Shown: positions 25,111-34,888, numbered from the stretch's first letter. The stretch is 64,000 nt of DNA from Desulfovirgula thermocuniculi DSM 16036 (GCF_000429345.1 NZ_AUBR01000004.1:49718-113717); one strand, 5' to 3'. The notes: generated by a model not told the origin, from the sequence alone. A program made the numbers and translations.

Positions 25111-25683
25111 GTGGAAGCGGCAAAGGTTCCGGAAAATAGCGAATCAAAAAATCACTTAACCAACGCCCAGCTAAAGCAAATGGCCATAGCCTGGCTGGCG
25201 CGGCGCGGGGTGGCCGTGGAGGATCTGGCCGCCCTGGTTTACAGCGTGCAGCACAAGTACATCCCCCGGCTGACCCTGGAGGACTGCCGGGAGAGCGTGG
25301 AGCAGGTGCTGGAAAAGCGCGAGGTGCAGAACGCCGTGTTTACCGGCCTCTCGTTAGACGAGCTGGCCGAAAAGGGGATGCTGAGCGAGCCCCTTTCCTC
25401 CATGGTGCGTAGCGACGACGGGCTTTACGGCATCGACGAGGTGCTGGCCTTAAGCATTGTCAACATATACGGTTCCATCGGTTTTACCAACTTCGGCTAC
25501 CTGGATAAAATGAAACCGGGGATCATCGGGCGGGTCAACGAGAAGAAGGGCGAGAAGGTAAACACCTTCTTAGACGACCTCCTGGCGGCCATCGTGGCCG
25601 CGGCGGCGGCGCGCCTGGCGCACCGGGAAAGGGACGGCTGCCTGCTCCTGGACGAGAACCGCCCTTTCTGCCCCCTGGATTAG
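25111..25683 (+). CDS. pgpA: Phosphatidylglycerophosphatase A-type protein (YutG-like)
   Basis: 190 residues from the GTG at 25111 (GGGAGG 7 bp upstream). It matches the Firmicute YutG/PgpA family: [41 protein letters not shown] and [10 protein letters not shown]. The reaction is dephosphorylation of phosphatidylglycerophosphate to phosphatidylglycerol. Members of this soluble branch lack the membrane helices of E. coli PgpA. It ends overlapping the converging FlhB-tail gene by 4 bp. Confidence 0.87.
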   Translation: MEAAKVPENSESKNHLTNAQLKQMAIAWLARRGVAVEDLAALVYSVQHKYIPRLTLEDCRESVEQVLEKREVQNAVFTGLSLDELAEKGMLSEPLSSMVRSDDGLYGIDEVLALSIVNIYGSIGFTNFGYLDKMKPGIIGRVNEKKGEKVNTFLDDLLAAIVAAAAARLAHRERDGCLLLDENRPFCPLD

Positions 25684-25967
25684 GTTTTGGCCCGCTTATC
25701 CAGGGCGTACACCCAGGCAATGACCTCGGCCACGGCCCGGTAAAGCTCCGGGGGAACCTCCCGCCCGGCGCCCAGGGCGGCCAGCGCTTCGGCCAGCTCA
25801 CCGTGGCGGTACACCGGCACCCCGCTTTGCCGGGCCAGCTCCTCGATGAGCGCGGCCAGGCGCCCCCTCCCCGCGGCCACAATGCGGGGAGCCCTGTCTT
25901 CTGCGGGGTCGTAAGCCAGGGCGGCGGCGGCCTTGGGCCGGGAGGGCTCTTTCGCGCGCCCGTGCAA
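25680..25967 (-). CDS. FlhB C-terminal-like protein (FlhX)
   Basis: 95 residues, starting at TTG 25967 with AGGGGG upstream. It matches only the cytoplasmic domain of the flagellar export gate protein FlhB: AAAALAYDPAEDRAPRIVAAG, then SGVPVYRHGELAEAL, PPELYRAVAEVIAWVY. The autocleavage motif NPTH of true FlhB is absent (AYDPAED instead). Such stand-alone FlhB tails usually follow a FliK-like gene, as here. Confidence 0.85.
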   Translation of the reverse strand: MHGRAKEPSRPKAAAALAYDPAEDRAPRIVAAGRGRLAALIEELARQSGVPVYRHGELAEALAALGAGREVPPELYRAVAEVIAWVYALDKRAKT

Positions 25968-25998
25968 GGCAAAGACCCCCTCTCTACATGGTAGAAGA

Positions 25999-26703
25999 TC
26001 ACACCCGCGCGTCCAGGGGGCGGTAGGGGGGAGGCGCGGCTCCGGCCAGCAGATCTTCGAGGCCGCCGCTCTTTTGCGTGGCAACCTCCAGGTGGAGGCG
26101 GCCGAAGCCCAGGGCGAGCAGCCTTTCCTTCAGCTCATCGCCGCCCTCCTCAAAGAGAGGGAGGAGCCCCTCACTTCCGGCAAGAACCTTCAGGCTTAAA
26201 GCGCCGCCCCACGCCGCCAGGTAGACCCAGGTTTCCCCCAGGTTGGGCGTGCGCAGGCGCAGGGCCAGCGCCGCGGGCCCCCTGCCGGTGTCGCTGCCGC
26301 GCCGCTCCTCGAGCAGGTAAAGCTCCCCCTCCTGGAAGGCAAGGAGCTGTACCGTCCGGAAGGCGGGCGCCTCCGCGCCGCAGGCGCCGACGGGCGGCGC
26401 GCCGGGAACGGCGGGGTTTCCCGAAGGGGCATCCGGAGGCGGCAGTCGCTTTAGGTAAAGGGTCCCGCGGGCAATTTTATGCACCAGGGCCGGGAAGGCG
26501 GCAGGGGAAGAAGGTAATTCCCCCCTTGCCCAGAAGACCTGCCCCTCCACGCGCACCAGGGCGGCGCCTTCCCGTACCTCAAGCACCTCCACTTCCACCA
26601 CCTGCCCCGGGGAAAAGAGATCTCGCAAAAGGGAGCCCGCGGCGGCAGGGGTGACGTTAATGACCTGCACGGCACCTTCCCCCCGCGGCAAAAGCTCTGC
26701 CAC
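25999..26703 (-). CDS. FliK-like hook-length-control-type protein
   Basis: 234 residues. The C-terminal 90 residues resemble the FliK Flg_hook domain: LRLRTPNLGETWVYLA, LSLKVLAGS, LKERLLALGFGRLHLEV. The N-terminal part is a variable linker. FliK controls hook length by switching FlhB specificity, and pairing with a FlhB-tail gene supports the call. Both genes are far from other flagellar genes in the window. The start GTG at 26703 has a poor ribosome spacing. Confidence 0.65.
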   Translation of the reverse strand: MAELLPRGEGAVQVINVTPAAAGSLLRDLFSPGQVVEVEVLEVREGAALVRVEGQVFWARGELPSSPAAFPALVHKIARGTLYLKRLPPPDAPSGNPAVPGAPPVGACGAEAPAFRTVQLLAFQEGELYLLEERRGSDTGRGPAALALRLRTPNLGETWVYLAAWGGALSLKVLAGSEGLLPLFEEGGDELKERLLALGFGRLHLEVATQKSGGLEDLLAGAAPPPYRPLDARV

Positions 26704-26755
26704 CCTTCTTTCGCCGCCGGCGGGACAAAATCCTCTTCAAGGCGGGGGATGGGCA

Positions 26756-27640
26756 TTGCTTTTCGCGCGCGCCTGCGCCAAGATCAACCTCACCCTGGAC
26801 GTTTTGGGGCTCTTGCCCGGAGGCTACCACCGCATTGCCTCGGTAATGCAGAGCGTGAGCCTGTGCGATCACCTGCTCTTTGAGCCCGCGCCGGAGGGCC
26901 TGGAGCTCATCTGCGACCACCCTCACCTGCCCTGCGGGCCGGAAAACCTGGTCTGGCGCGCGGCGGAGCTCCTGGCGCGCCGCCTGCGCCGCCGCGGGGG
27001 CGCCAGGATTTACCTCTTCAAGCGCATCCCCCTGGCCGCGGGGCTGGGCGGCGGCTCTGCCGACGCGGCGGCGGCGCTGGTGGCCTTAAACCGCCTGTGG
27101 GGCCTGGGCCTGGGCCGTCGGGAGCTGGCAGAGCTGGCCGGGGAGCTGGGCGCGGACGTGCCCTTTTTCCTGCAGGGCGGCACTGTGCTGGCGGAGGGGA
27201 AGGGGGAGGTCCTTACCCCGCTGCCGCCCCTCCCACCCCTGGGGGTGGTCCTGGTGACCCCGCCGGTGGCTGTTTCCACGGCCGGCATTTACCGGGAATT
27301 CGACCGCCTGCAGCCAGAGCTCCCTCCCTTCACGCCCGCACTGGTGGAGGCCGTAAGGCGCGGTGAGGAGGAGATGCTGCCGGCCCTCCTGGGCAATGCC
27401 CTGGAGCCGGTGACCGCCTCCATCTGCCGCGAAATCCCCCTCATAAAGAAGAAGCTCGAGGATGCCGGGGCCCTGGGGGCGGCCATGAGCGGCAGCGGCC
27501 CCACGGTATTCGGCCTCTTCCCCGGCTTAAAAGAGGCCAGCCGGGCGGCACAAAGGCTCCCCGCCGGCCTGGGCCGGGTGGCGGTGGCCCGCTTTTGCCG
27601 CCGGGCCGTAACGTGGCGGCGGCTGGGTTCCCGGCCTTGA
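26756..27640 (+). CDS. ispE: 4-diphosphocytidyl-2-C-methyl-D-erythritol kinase
   Basis: 294 residues from TTG 26756 with AAGGCGGGGG upstream; the open frame extends to 26651 without homology. A GHMP kinase of the MEP isoprenoid pathway: CAKINLTLDVLG at the start, the ATP loop PLAAGLGGGSADAAAA and the C-terminal MSGSGPTVFG. All are intact. IspE phosphorylates the 2-hydroxyl of CDP-methylerythritol. The location after yabG and before spoVG follows Bacillus order. Confidence 0.95.
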   Translation: MLFARACAKINLTLDVLGLLPGGYHRIASVMQSVSLCDHLLFEPAPEGLELICDHPHLPCGPENLVWRAAELLARRLRRRGGARIYLFKRIPLAAGLGGGSADAAAALVALNRLWGLGLGRRELAELAGELGADVPFFLQGGTVLAEGKGEVLTPLPPLPPLGVVLVTPPVAVSTAGIYREFDRLQPELPPFTPALVEAVRRGEEEMLPALLGNALEPVTASICREIPLIKKKLEDAGALGAAMSGSGPTVFGLFPGLKEASRAAQRLPAGLGRVAVARFCRRAVTWRRLGSRP

Positions 27641-27778
27641 GCCCCCGGCTTTTGCCTGCCGGATGCCTGGCCGGACCGGGCAGGGCGGCAGGAAGCCTTT
27701 TGCGCGCGGCATTGCGGGGTGCGGCTTGGAGAAGGTAAAATTAAAGGTGTGACGAGCGGTTTAAAGGAGCTGACTTCC

Positions 27779-28459
27779 GTGGAAGAGCCCAGGCTGTTTC
27801 CCATCAAGCTGGACAACTACAAGCCCCTGCGGGAGCTGGTCTTTGAAACCCTGCGGGAGGCCATCATCCAGGGGCGGCTGCGGCCCGGGGAGCGGCTGAT
27901 GGAGGTGCAGCTGGCCGAGGAGATGGGCGTCAGCCGCACGCCCGTGCGGGAGGCCATCCGCAAGCTGGAGCTGGAGGGCTTTGTGGTCATGGTGCCCCGC
28001 AAGGGGGCCTACGTGGCAGGCATTTCCATCAAGGACATTGCCGACGTCTTTGAGGTGCGCGCCACCCTGGAGGCCCTGGCCGCCGGCCTGGCCGCCGAGC
28101 GCATCACCGAGGAGGAGCTGGAGGAGCTGGAGCGGCTGCTGGTGGAGGCCCAGGAGGCCAGCAACCGCGACATCCAGACGCTGGTGGACGTGGATGCCAG
28201 GTTTCACGAGCTCATCTACAGGGCCAGCCGCAACCAGAAGCTGATCCAGATCATCACCAATCTGGCCGACCAGATCCAGCGCTTCCGGCTGACCTCGCTT
28301 TCGCGCCCGGGCCGCTACAAGCACGCCATGGAGGAGCACAAGAAGATCGTCGAGGCCATCAGCGAGCGCAACGTGGAGCTGGCCCAGGCCCTGGCGCGAG
28401 AGCACATCGAAAACGCTGAGCAAATCTTCCTCAACTCCTTGCGGGAGGACAAGAGGTAA
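27779..28459 (+). CDS. GntR/FadR-family transcriptional regulator
   Basis: 226 residues from the GTG at 27779 with AAAGGAG upstream. Winged helix near residues 12-75 (LREAIIQGRLRPGERLME, MGVSRTPVREAIRKLELEGFV), then an all-helical FCD effector domain (about 80-220) with the acidic/His metal ligands DARFHELIY and EEHKKIVEAI. FCD regulators respond to small organic acids. It is 1 bp before the nucleotidyltransferase gene. The position corresponds to purR in Bacillus, but this is a different family. Confidence 0.92.
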   Translation: MEEPRLFPIKLDNYKPLRELVFETLREAIIQGRLRPGERLMEVQLAEEMGVSRTPVREAIRKLELEGFVVMVPRKGAYVAGISIKDIADVFEVRATLEALAAGLAAERITEEELEELERLLVEAQEASNRDIQTLVDVDARFHELIYRASRNQKLIQIITNLADQIQRFRLTSLSRPGRYKHAMEEHKKIVEAISERNVELAQALAREHIENAEQIFLNSLREDKR

Positions 28460-28460
28460 G

Positions 28461-29213
28461 ATGGTCGACGCGGTGGTGCTGGCCGGCAGTCCCAACAGCG
28501 GCCCCTTGAAAGAGTGCAGCCCGGTGCCCTATGAGGCCCTTATCCCAATCGGTCCAAAGGCCATGGTGCAGTACGTGGTGGAGGCCCTGCTTGCGGCGCG
28601 GGGGGTGGGCCGCGTGGTGGTGGTGGGCCCGCGCGAGCTGGAAGGCTGCCTTGCGGGGTTTCCGGTGGAGCTGGTCCCCCCGGGTAAGGACCTGCTGGAG
28701 AACGTGCTGCGGGCCCTGGAGCGGCTGCCGGGCGCGGGCAGGGTGCTGGTGGCCAGCTCCGACATCCCCCTGCTCACGCCCCGGGCCGTGGAGGATTTCC
28801 TGGAGCAGTGCCGGGGCCGGGAGGCCGACCTCTACTACCCCGTGGTGCCCAGGGAGGCGGTGGAGAGGAGCTTTCCCGGCCCCTCGCGGCGCACCTACGT
28901 GCGCTTGAGGGACGGCGTCTTTACCGGCGGCAACCTCTTCCTGGTCAACCCGGAGGTGGTGCCCCGCTGCCTCGGCTTTGGCCAGCGCTTCATTGCCGCC
29001 CGCAAGAGCCCCTGGAAGCTCTGCCGCCTGCTCGGGGCGGTATTTTTGCTCCGCTACCTTTTGCGCCGCCTGAGCATCGAGGAAGCCCGGGACCGCGTCT
29101 CGCGCCTCATGGGCATCCGCGGCGAGGTGGTCATCAGCCGTTACGCGGAAGTGGGCGTGGACGTGGATAAGCCGGCGGACCTGGAAATGGTGGCGGCGGT
29201 TTTGCGGGGGTAG
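28461..29213 (+). CDS. MobA-like nucleotidyltransferase family protein
   Basis: 250 residues. N-terminal AVVLAGSPNSGPLKE and ALIPIGPKAMVQYVVEALLAA form an NTP-transferase P-loop-like region, and VASSDIPLLTP provides the metal-binding Asp. This is the GT-A-type nucleotidyltransferase fold shared by MobA, IspD and GlmU. The substrate is unknown. It is translationally linked to the GntR gene upstream and to ilvA downstream (6-bp gap). Confidence 0.78.
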   Translation: MVDAVVLAGSPNSGPLKECSPVPYEALIPIGPKAMVQYVVEALLAARGVGRVVVVGPRELEGCLAGFPVELVPPGKDLLENVLRALERLPGAGRVLVASSDIPLLTPRAVEDFLEQCRGREADLYYPVVPREAVERSFPGPSRRTYVRLRDGVFTGGNLFLVNPEVVPRCLGFGQRFIAARKSPWKLCRLLGAVFLLRYLLRRLSIEEARDRVSRLMGIRGEVVISRYAEVGVDVDKPADLEMVAAVLRG

Positions 29214-29218
29214 GAGAG

Positions 29219-30439
29219 ATGGCCCTTGAGCTGACCCTGCCCATGATCCGGGAGGCCCGGGAGCGCCTGCGCGGGGTGGCCCACGTCACGCCCCTGGACT
29301 ATTCGGCCACCTTCTCGCAGCTCACGGGGTGCAGGGTTTTCTTTAAGCTGGAGAACCTGCAGAAGACGGGCTCCTTTAAGATCCGCGGGGCCTACAACAA
29401 GATCATGTCCCTGGCCCCGGCGGAGCGGGCGCGGGGGGTGGTCTGCGCCTCGGCGGGCAACCACGCCCAGGGCGTGGCCTATGCCGCCGCCCGGGCCGGT
29501 ATTGCCGCCACGGTGGTCATGCCGGAAGGGGCGCCCATCTCCAAGGTGGCGGCCACCCGCGGCTACGGCGCACACGTCGTCCTGGAGGGGGCCGGTTACG
29601 ACGAGGCCTATGCCCGCGCCTGCCGCATCCAGGAGGAGACCGGCGCCGTCATGGTGCACGCCTTTGACGACCCCCTGGTGGCGGCGGGCCAGGGCACCAT
29701 TGCCCTGGAGCTCCTGGAAGCCTGCCCCGACTTAGACGCGGTGGTGGTGCCCGTAGGGGGCGGGGGCCTCATTGCCGGGGTGGCCGTGGCCGTGAAAAGT
29801 CTTTGCCCGCAGGTGAAGGTGCTGGGGGTGCAGTCGTCCGGGGCGCCGGCGGTGTACCTTTCCCTGCGGGGCACCGGCAAGCCCGCGGAAAGCACCCCTT
29901 TCGCCACCATTGCCGACGGTATCGCCGTGCGCCGGCCCGGCTCCTTTACCATGGAGGTCATCCGGCGCTACGTGGACGACGTGGTGCTGGTGGAGGAGGA
30001 GGAAATTGCCCAGGCCATCCTGCTGCTGCTCGAGCGCTCCAAGATCGTGGTGGAGGGGGCGGGGGCGGTGACCCTGGCCGCCCTGCTGCAGCACCGCCTT
30101 TCCCTGGCCCAAAAAAAGGTGGCCCTCCTCTTGAGCGGCGGCAACATCGACGTCAACGTGCTCTCCATCATCATCGAGCGGGGCCTGGTGAAGTCCGGGC
30201 GCATTTTGCGCCTGCGCACGGTGATTTCCGACCGCCCGGGCAGCCTGCAGCGGCTTTTGGCGGTGGTGGCGGCCGCGCGGGCCAACGTCATGGCCGTCAA
30301 CCACGACCGCATCAAGCCCCGCGTGCCCTTGAAGCAGGCCGAGGTGGAACTCCTGTTGGAGACGGGCGATGCCGCCCACGTGGAGGCGGTGATGGCCGCC
30401 CTGGAGCGGGAGGGCTACGCCGCGGAAAAGGTTTTCTAA
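29219..30439 (+). CDS. ilvA: Threonine ammonia-lyase with ACT domain
   Basis: 406 residues. A PLP-dependent fold-type II enzyme: KTGSFKIRGAYNK with the Schiff-base Lys54, SAGNHAQGVA, and the glycine loop GGGGLIAGVA. A single ACT domain occupies about 330-406. This layout matches the TdcB-like/biosynthetic short form that converts threonine to 2-oxobutyrate and ammonia. It may serve isoleucine synthesis or threonine fermentation. Confidence 0.92.
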   Translation: MALELTLPMIREARERLRGVAHVTPLDYSATFSQLTGCRVFFKLENLQKTGSFKIRGAYNKIMSLAPAERARGVVCASAGNHAQGVAYAAARAGIAATVVMPEGAPISKVAATRGYGAHVVLEGAGYDEAYARACRIQEETGAVMVHAFDDPLVAAGQGTIALELLEACPDLDAVVVPVGGGGLIAGVAVAVKSLCPQVKVLGVQSSGAPAVYLSLRGTGKPAESTPFATIADGIAVRRPGSFTMEVIRRYVDDVVLVEEEEIAQAILLLLERSKIVVEGAGAVTLAALLQHRLSLAQKKVALLLSGGNIDVNVLSIIIERGLVKSGRILRLRTVISDRPGSLQRLLAVVAAARANVMAVNHDRIKPRVPLKQAEVELLLETGDAAHVEAVMAALEREGYAAEKVF

Positions 30440-30542
30440 AATTTTCAGCAAAATAGCAGGAATTTTTACCATTCATAGCGAAAACAGGTTTAATCTGCCG
30501 GGATTAAGGCGATAAATGATCAGGGAAAGGTGGTGAGGGAAA

Positions 30543-30797
30543 GTGGTGGTGACGGACGTACGGGTGCGCAAGATCCTCCCCGAGGGGAAAATGAAGGCCA
30601 TCGTATCGGTGACGCTGGACAACATGTTCGTCATCCACGACATCAAGGTAATTGAAGGCAGCAAGGGACTCTTTGTGGCCATGCCCAGCCGCCGGACCCC
30701 GGACGGCGAGTTCCGGGACATCGCGCATCCCATTAACGCCTCCGCCAGGGCCATCATTGAGAGCGCGGTGCTGGAAGCCTACAAGCAGGCCATTTAA
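30543..30797 (+). CDS. spoVG: SpoVG, septum/RNA-binding regulator
   Basis: 84 residues beginning at a run of GTG codons (30543/30546/30549). Hallmarks [26 protein letters not shown] and the stretch [16 protein letters not shown] are near identical to known SpoVG. It acts in asymmetric septation and virulence-type gene control as a nucleic-acid-binding protein. It precedes glmU and prs as in Bacillus. Confidence 0.97.
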   Translation: MVVTDVRVRKILPEGKMKAIVSVTLDNMFVIHDIKVIEGSKGLFVAMPSRRTPDGEFRDIAHPINASARAIIESAVLEAYKQAI

Positions 30798-30890
30798 GTC
30801 CGGCCAAATTAAAGAATAGTTTTAAAACTCGCCCCGGAAAAGGAAATCCCCGCGCTTTGTTGAATAAATGTTAAGGCGCTAATTTTGACA

Positions 30891-30912
30891 GGGCTGCCGC
30901 AGGCAGCCCTTT
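30891..30912 (+). terminator. Hairpin between spoVG and glmU
   Basis: 8-bp perfect stem GGGCTGCC/GGCAGCCC with a GCA loop and only three following T residues. It could attenuate or terminate spoVG transcripts. Confidence 0.5.
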
Positions 30913-30934
30913 GATGCGAAGGACGGGGATAAGG

Positions 30935-32320
30935 GTGCTGGCGGCGGTAATCCTGGCGGCGGGCCAGGGCAGGCGCATGAAGTCGGACATCCCCAAGGTG
31001 CTCCACCCCGTTTGCGGCCGGCCCATGATCCACTACGTCCTGGAGGCCGTGGAGGGGACGGGGCCCTCCTTGATCGTGGTGGTGGTGGGCTTCGGGGGGG
31101 AAATGGTGGCCCGGGCCGTGGAGGGCCGGGCGCAGGTTGTTTACCAGGAAGAGCAGCTGGGCACGGCCCACGCCCTCCTGCAGGCGGCCCCCCTGCTGGC
31201 GGGGTTTGACGGCCATATCCTGGTAACCTGCGGGGATACCCCGCTACTGGCGTCCGGGACCCTCAGGCGGCTGGTGGAGGCCCACCTGGCCGGCGGGGCC
31301 AGCGCCACCCTGCTGACGGCCTACCTGGAGGACCCCACCGGCTACGGGCGCGTGGTGCGGGACGAGGCCGGGCGCGTGCGCAAGGTCGTCGAGCAAAAGG
31401 ACGCCTCCCCGGCAGAGCTGGCCATAAAGGAAGTCAACACCGGGGTTTACTGCTTTGCCGCCGCCGGCCTCTTTGAAACCCTGGCGGCCCTGGGGCGGGA
31501 GAACGCACAGGGCGAGTATTACCTGACGGACGTGGTGGAGAATTACGTCTCCCGCGGCCTGGCCGTGTACGCCGTGGTGGCGGAGGACCCCCGGGAGGTG
31601 GAGGGGGTCAACGACCGGGTGCAGCTGGCCCGCGCGGAGGGCCTCTTGCGCCGGCGCATCCTGGAGGAGCTGATGCTCTCCGGGGTGACCGTCCTCGACC
31701 CGGCCACCACATTTGTGGACCGGGAGGCGCGCGTGGGCCGGGATACGGTGATTTATCCCTTTACCTTTATCGAGGGACGCACGGTGATCGGCGCAAGGTG
31801 CACCATCGGGCCCGGCGCGCGCCTGGTCAACGCCCGCGTGGGAGACGGCGTGGTCATCCAGCAGGCGGTGGTGGAGGACAGCGAGCTCGGCGACGGCTGC
31901 ACCGTCGGCCCCTATGCCTACGTGCGCCCGGGCTGCGTGCTGGCCCCGGGAGTAAAGGTGGGCAGCTTTGTGGAGCTCAAGAAGGCGGTGGTGGGCAGGG
32001 GGAGCAAGATCCCCCACCTGAGCTACGTGGGAGACGCCAGCGTGGGGGAAGGGGTGAACATCGGCGCCGGCACCATCACCTGCAATTTCGACGGGGAGCG
32101 CAAGTGGCCCACGGAAATCGGCGACGGCGCCTTTATCGGCAGCAATACGAACCTGGTGGCGCCGGTAAAGATAGGGGCGGGCGCCTACATAGGCGCCGGC
32201 TCCACCATTACCAGGGACGTCCCGCCGGGAGCGCTGGGCGTTGCCCGGGGGCGCCAGAAAAACATCGCCAACTGGCAGGCCAGAAAGAAGAAAAAGCCGG
32301 ATACTGGCGGTGAGGGTTAA
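30935..32320 (+). CDS. glmU: Bifunctional GlcNAc-1-P uridylyltransferase / GlcN-1-P acetyltransferase
   Basis: 461 residues from the GTG at 30935 (AAGGACGGGG upstream); the ATG at 30914 sits on a hairpin and lacks a ribosome site. N-terminal uridylyltransferase: [29 protein letters not shown]. The C-terminal left-handed beta-helix acetyltransferase (about 255-455) has hexapeptide repeats and [19 protein letters not shown]. It makes UDP-GlcNAc for the cell wall. Confidence 0.96.
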   Translation: MLAAVILAAGQGRRMKSDIPKVLHPVCGRPMIHYVLEAVEGTGPSLIVVVVGFGGEMVARAVEGRAQVVYQEEQLGTAHALLQAAPLLAGFDGHILVTCGDTPLLASGTLRRLVEAHLAGGASATLLTAYLEDPTGYGRVVRDEAGRVRKVVEQKDASPAELAIKEVNTGVYCFAAAGLFETLAALGRENAQGEYYLTDVVENYVSRGLAVYAVVAEDPREVEGVNDRVQLARAEGLLRRRILEELMLSGVTVLDPATTFVDREARVGRDTVIYPFTFIEGRTVIGARCTIGPGARLVNARVGDGVVIQQAVVEDSELGDGCTVGPYAYVRPGCVLAPGVKVGSFVELKKAVVGRGSKIPHLSYVGDASVGEGVNIGAGTITCNFDGERKWPTEIGDGAFIGSNTNLVAPVKIGAGAYIGAGSTITRDVPPGALGVARGRQKNIANWQARKKKKPDTGGEG

Positions 32321-32322
32321 AG

Positions 32323-32392
32323 CAACGAGCAGTTTTGCCTGCAAAAAGCTTTTCGTTGGTCGGCAAGCTCGCCGTGGCAAAATTGCTCGTTG
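32323..32392 (+). repeat. 17-bp inverted repeat between glmU and prs
   Basis: CAACGAGCAGTTTTGCC (32323-32339) faces GGCAAAATTGCTCGTTG (32376-32392), one G-T mismatch in 17. The 36-bp interior contains AAAAGCTTTT and a second short stem. It is AT-richer than the flanks. Confidence 0.8.
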
Positions 32393-32441
32393 TTTGCACC
32401 TGCCGGCCCGGCGGGGTGAAAAGGGTGGTGGGGGTTAAGCA

Positions 32442-33386
32442 ATGTCGTCCCGCAAAGAGCTAAAAATTTTTACCGGCAATGCCAACCCCGGGCTGGCCGA
32501 GGAAATTGCCCAGTACCTCGGCGTTAACCTGGGCGCGGCCAGAGTGACCCGCTTTTCCGACGGGGAGATCCAGGTAAGGATCAACGAGAGCGTGCGGGGG
32601 GCGGACGTCTTCATCATCCAGCCCACCTGCCCCCCGGTAAACGAGAACCTCATGGAACTCCTGGTGATGGTGGATGCGGTACGGCGGGCCTCCGCCAGGC
32701 GGATCACCGCCGTCATCCCCTACTACGGCTATGCTCGCCAGGACAGGAAAACCCGCGCGCGGGACCCCATTACGGCCAAGCTGGTGGCCAACCTCATTAC
32801 GGCTAGCGGCGCCCGGCGGGTGATTACCATGGACCTCCATGCCGGCCAGATCCAGGGTTTCTTTGACATCCCCGTGGACCACCTGCCCGGGGTGCCCATA
32901 CTGGCCCAGTATTACATTCAAAAGAAAATGCGGGACGTGGTGGTCATCTCCCCAGACCTGGGGGGAGTGACCAGGGCGAGGGACCTGGCCGAGCGCATCG
33001 GCGCCCCCATCGCCATCATCGACAAGCGGCGCCCCGAGCCCAATGTGGCCGAAGTGATGAACATTGTGGGGGAAATTGAAGGCAAGAAGGTCATCGTTAT
33101 TGACGACATCATCGATACCGCCGGCACCATTGCCAAGGGCGCTGAGGCGCTGAAAAAGTGGGGAGCGGAGGAAATCTACGTCTGCTGCACCCACCCCGTG
33201 CTAAGCGGCCCCGCGGTGCAGCGCCTCCAGGAGGCGCCCATCAAGGAGGTGCTGGTGACCAACACCATCCCCATCCCGCCGGAGAAGATGATCGACAAGA
33301 TCAAGGTGCTTTCCGTGGCCCCCCTTTTGGGGGAGGCCATCATCCGCATTCACGAGGACCTCTCCGTGAGCAAGCTTTTTGACTGA
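32442..33386 (+). CDS. prs: Ribose-phosphate pyrophosphokinase
   Basis: 314 residues, typical length. It contains [16 protein letters not shown], the ATP loop [10 protein letters not shown], and the PRPP-binding [12 protein letters not shown]. It forms PRPP from ribose-5-phosphate and ATP. No terminator was found between prs and the converging PRC gene (20-bp gap). Confidence 0.97.
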   Translation: MSSRKELKIFTGNANPGLAEEIAQYLGVNLGAARVTRFSDGEIQVRINESVRGADVFIIQPTCPPVNENLMELLVMVDAVRRASARRITAVIPYYGYARQDRKTRARDPITAKLVANLITASGARRVITMDLHAGQIQGFFDIPVDHLPGVPILAQYYIQKKMRDVVVISPDLGGVTRARDLAERIGAPIAIIDKRRPEPNVAEVMNIVGEIEGKKVIVIDDIIDTAGTIAKGAEALKKWGAEEIYVCCTHPVLSGPAVQRLQEAPIKEVLVTNTIPIPPEKMIDKIKVLSVAPLLGEAIIRIHEDLSVSKLFD

Positions 33387-33406
33387 GGGCGGGGCTTTGG
33401 CGCGGG

Positions 33407-34093
33407 CTAGCGGGTCAGGTGGTCCTCCGGGCACTGCGCCTCCCCGTTGGGCCCGGGGGGAGGGGCGGTACCCTCACTTTTAGCGCCGCGGAACCGCTCC
33501 CAGGTGTGGGAGAGCGCCTCGCCCAGGGCGCGGGTTTTGCGGCGGGTGGCGGCCCAGGCCTGGCTTAAGGAGGTAGCCAGGCCGCCCTCGATTTTTATCA
33601 GGTGGGCTAGGGCCTCGTTCTTGACCACAATTACTTCCCTGCCCATGGTGCGCACAAAAATGCTGTCCAGGAAGGCCCGCCCGGAGACGACGCCGGAGAG
33701 AAGCCCCCCGGAAAATTCCAGGCCCACGATCTCCCCGCCCTCCAGGTCCACGTAATATTCGTCCACCTGGCCCAGGAGGGTGCCGCTTTCGGTAACCAGG
33801 CGGGCCCCGGTGACGTTTACGCGCTCCCTGACCAGCCTGACCACATCGGGCAGCGCGGTCGATCTTTCCACCTTGCTGCTCTGGTCCACGGTAATGGCGT
33901 TTTCGCCCACGCTGTGCACCCGGGAGAAGGGCAGGAACCTCTGCTCCTTAAAGAGCAGGCGCTTTTGTTCCACCACGAGGGCGGCCACGGCTTTTCTTTC
34001 CGGATCCACCACCAGGCCCCGCACCACGCCGATTTGCTTGCCTTCCTGCAGGCTGATGACCAGCATTCCGTGGAACTGCTTGCTCTTGCGCAT
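33407..34093 (-). CDS. PRC-barrel domain protein
   Basis: 228 residues with two PRC-barrel-like beta domains: GMLVISLQEGKQIGVVRGLVVDPE (about 9-75) and ARLVTESGTLLGQVDEYYVD (about 95-160). The C-terminal 65 residues are basic and helical, then Pro-rich. PRC barrels occur in RimM and photosynthetic reaction centres and mediate protein interactions. Specific function unknown. It is divergent from rplY. Confidence 0.8.
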   Translation of the reverse strand: MRKSKQFHGMLVISLQEGKQIGVVRGLVVDPERKAVAALVVEQKRLLFKEQRFLPFSRVHSVGENAITVDQSSKVERSTALPDVVRLVRERVNVTGARLVTESGTLLGQVDEYYVDLEGGEIVGLEFSGGLLSGVVSGRAFLDSIFVRTMGREVIVVKNEALAHLIKIEGGLATSLSQAWAATRRKTRALGEALSHTWERFRGAKSEGTAPPPGPNGEAQCPEDHLTR

Positions 34094-34211
34094 GACCTAT
34101 GCCTCCCCAGCGGCGGCTTCCGAGGTTCTTAAAAGAATCCTTATGCCCCTCATCGCAGCCGTAGAACCGGCGGGGAGGGAATACTTTACGTAAAAGGAGG
34201 TTGGGTTAAGG

Positions 34212-34826
34212 GTGGAAGCTGTTTTGGTGGCACAGGTGAGGGCCGGCCGCGGCAAGGGCTACCGCAACCGGCTGGCCGCGCAGGGAAAGATACCGGCGGT
34301 GGTTTACGGCAAGGCGGTGGGCAGCCTGCCCGTGGAGATCAGCCTGCGGGAGCTGCGCAAATTACTCGGGGGGGAAGTGACCAGGAGCAAAGTGCTGGAC
34401 CTCAAGATAGCCGGTGACGGCTGGGAGCGCCAGGAAAAGGTTTTGATCAAGGAGATGCAGCACGACCCGCTGACCGGCAGGCTCATCCACGTGGACTTTC
34501 ACCAGATCTCCCTCACCGAGGAGGTCACCACCACCGTGCCGGTGGAGCTGGTCGGCGAGCCGGTGGGCATAAAGAAGGGCGGCATCCTCCAGCACCAGCT
34601 GCGCGAGGTGGAGATCTCCTGCCTGCCCACGGCCATTCCCGAGGCCATTACCGTGGACGTTTCCGGCCTCGACGTGGGAGACACCATCTTCGTGCGCGAC
34701 CTGGTCGTGCCGGAGGGCGTGAAGGTGCTTGCCGACCCCGACGAGGTGGTGGCCACGGTGGTGGAAGCGGAAGCAGAGGAGGTTGCCGAGGAGGAAGGGA
34801 AGGAAGAAGGGGCGGCCAGCAGCTAG
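34212..34826 (+). CDS. rplY: 50S ribosomal protein bL25, Ctc type
   Basis: 204 residues from the GTG at 34212 with AAGGAGG upstream. L25 beta-barrel first (RNRLAAQGKIPAVVYGK, HDPLTGRLIHVDFHQI), then the TL5/Ctc C-terminal domain, ending in a Glu-rich tail. It binds 5S rRNA; the Ctc form is linked to general stress in Bacillus. The prs-ctc order is conserved, with the PRC gene inserted. Confidence 0.95.
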   Translation: MEAVLVAQVRAGRGKGYRNRLAAQGKIPAVVYGKAVGSLPVEISLRELRKLLGGEVTRSKVLDLKIAGDGWERQEKVLIKEMQHDPLTGRLIHVDFHQISLTEEVTTTVPVELVGEPVGIKKGGILQHQLREVEISCLPTAIPEAITVDVSGLDVGDTIFVRDLVVPEGVKVLADPDEVVATVVEAEAEEVAEEEGKEEGAASS

Positions 34827-34859
34827 GCTTCTCAAGCCTGCCAGCGCGGCATGGCGCGC

Positions 34860-34888
34860 GGCGCCGGGATCCGTTGCCCGGCGTTTTT
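34860..34888 (+). terminator. Rho-independent terminator after rplY
   Basis: CGCCGGG, an 8-nt loop, CCCGGCG and TTTTT. Confidence 0.85.

Noticed and set aside
30885..30913. TTGACA before glmU as a promoter
   Set aside because: No -10 element at proper spacing; the region forms a hairpin instead.
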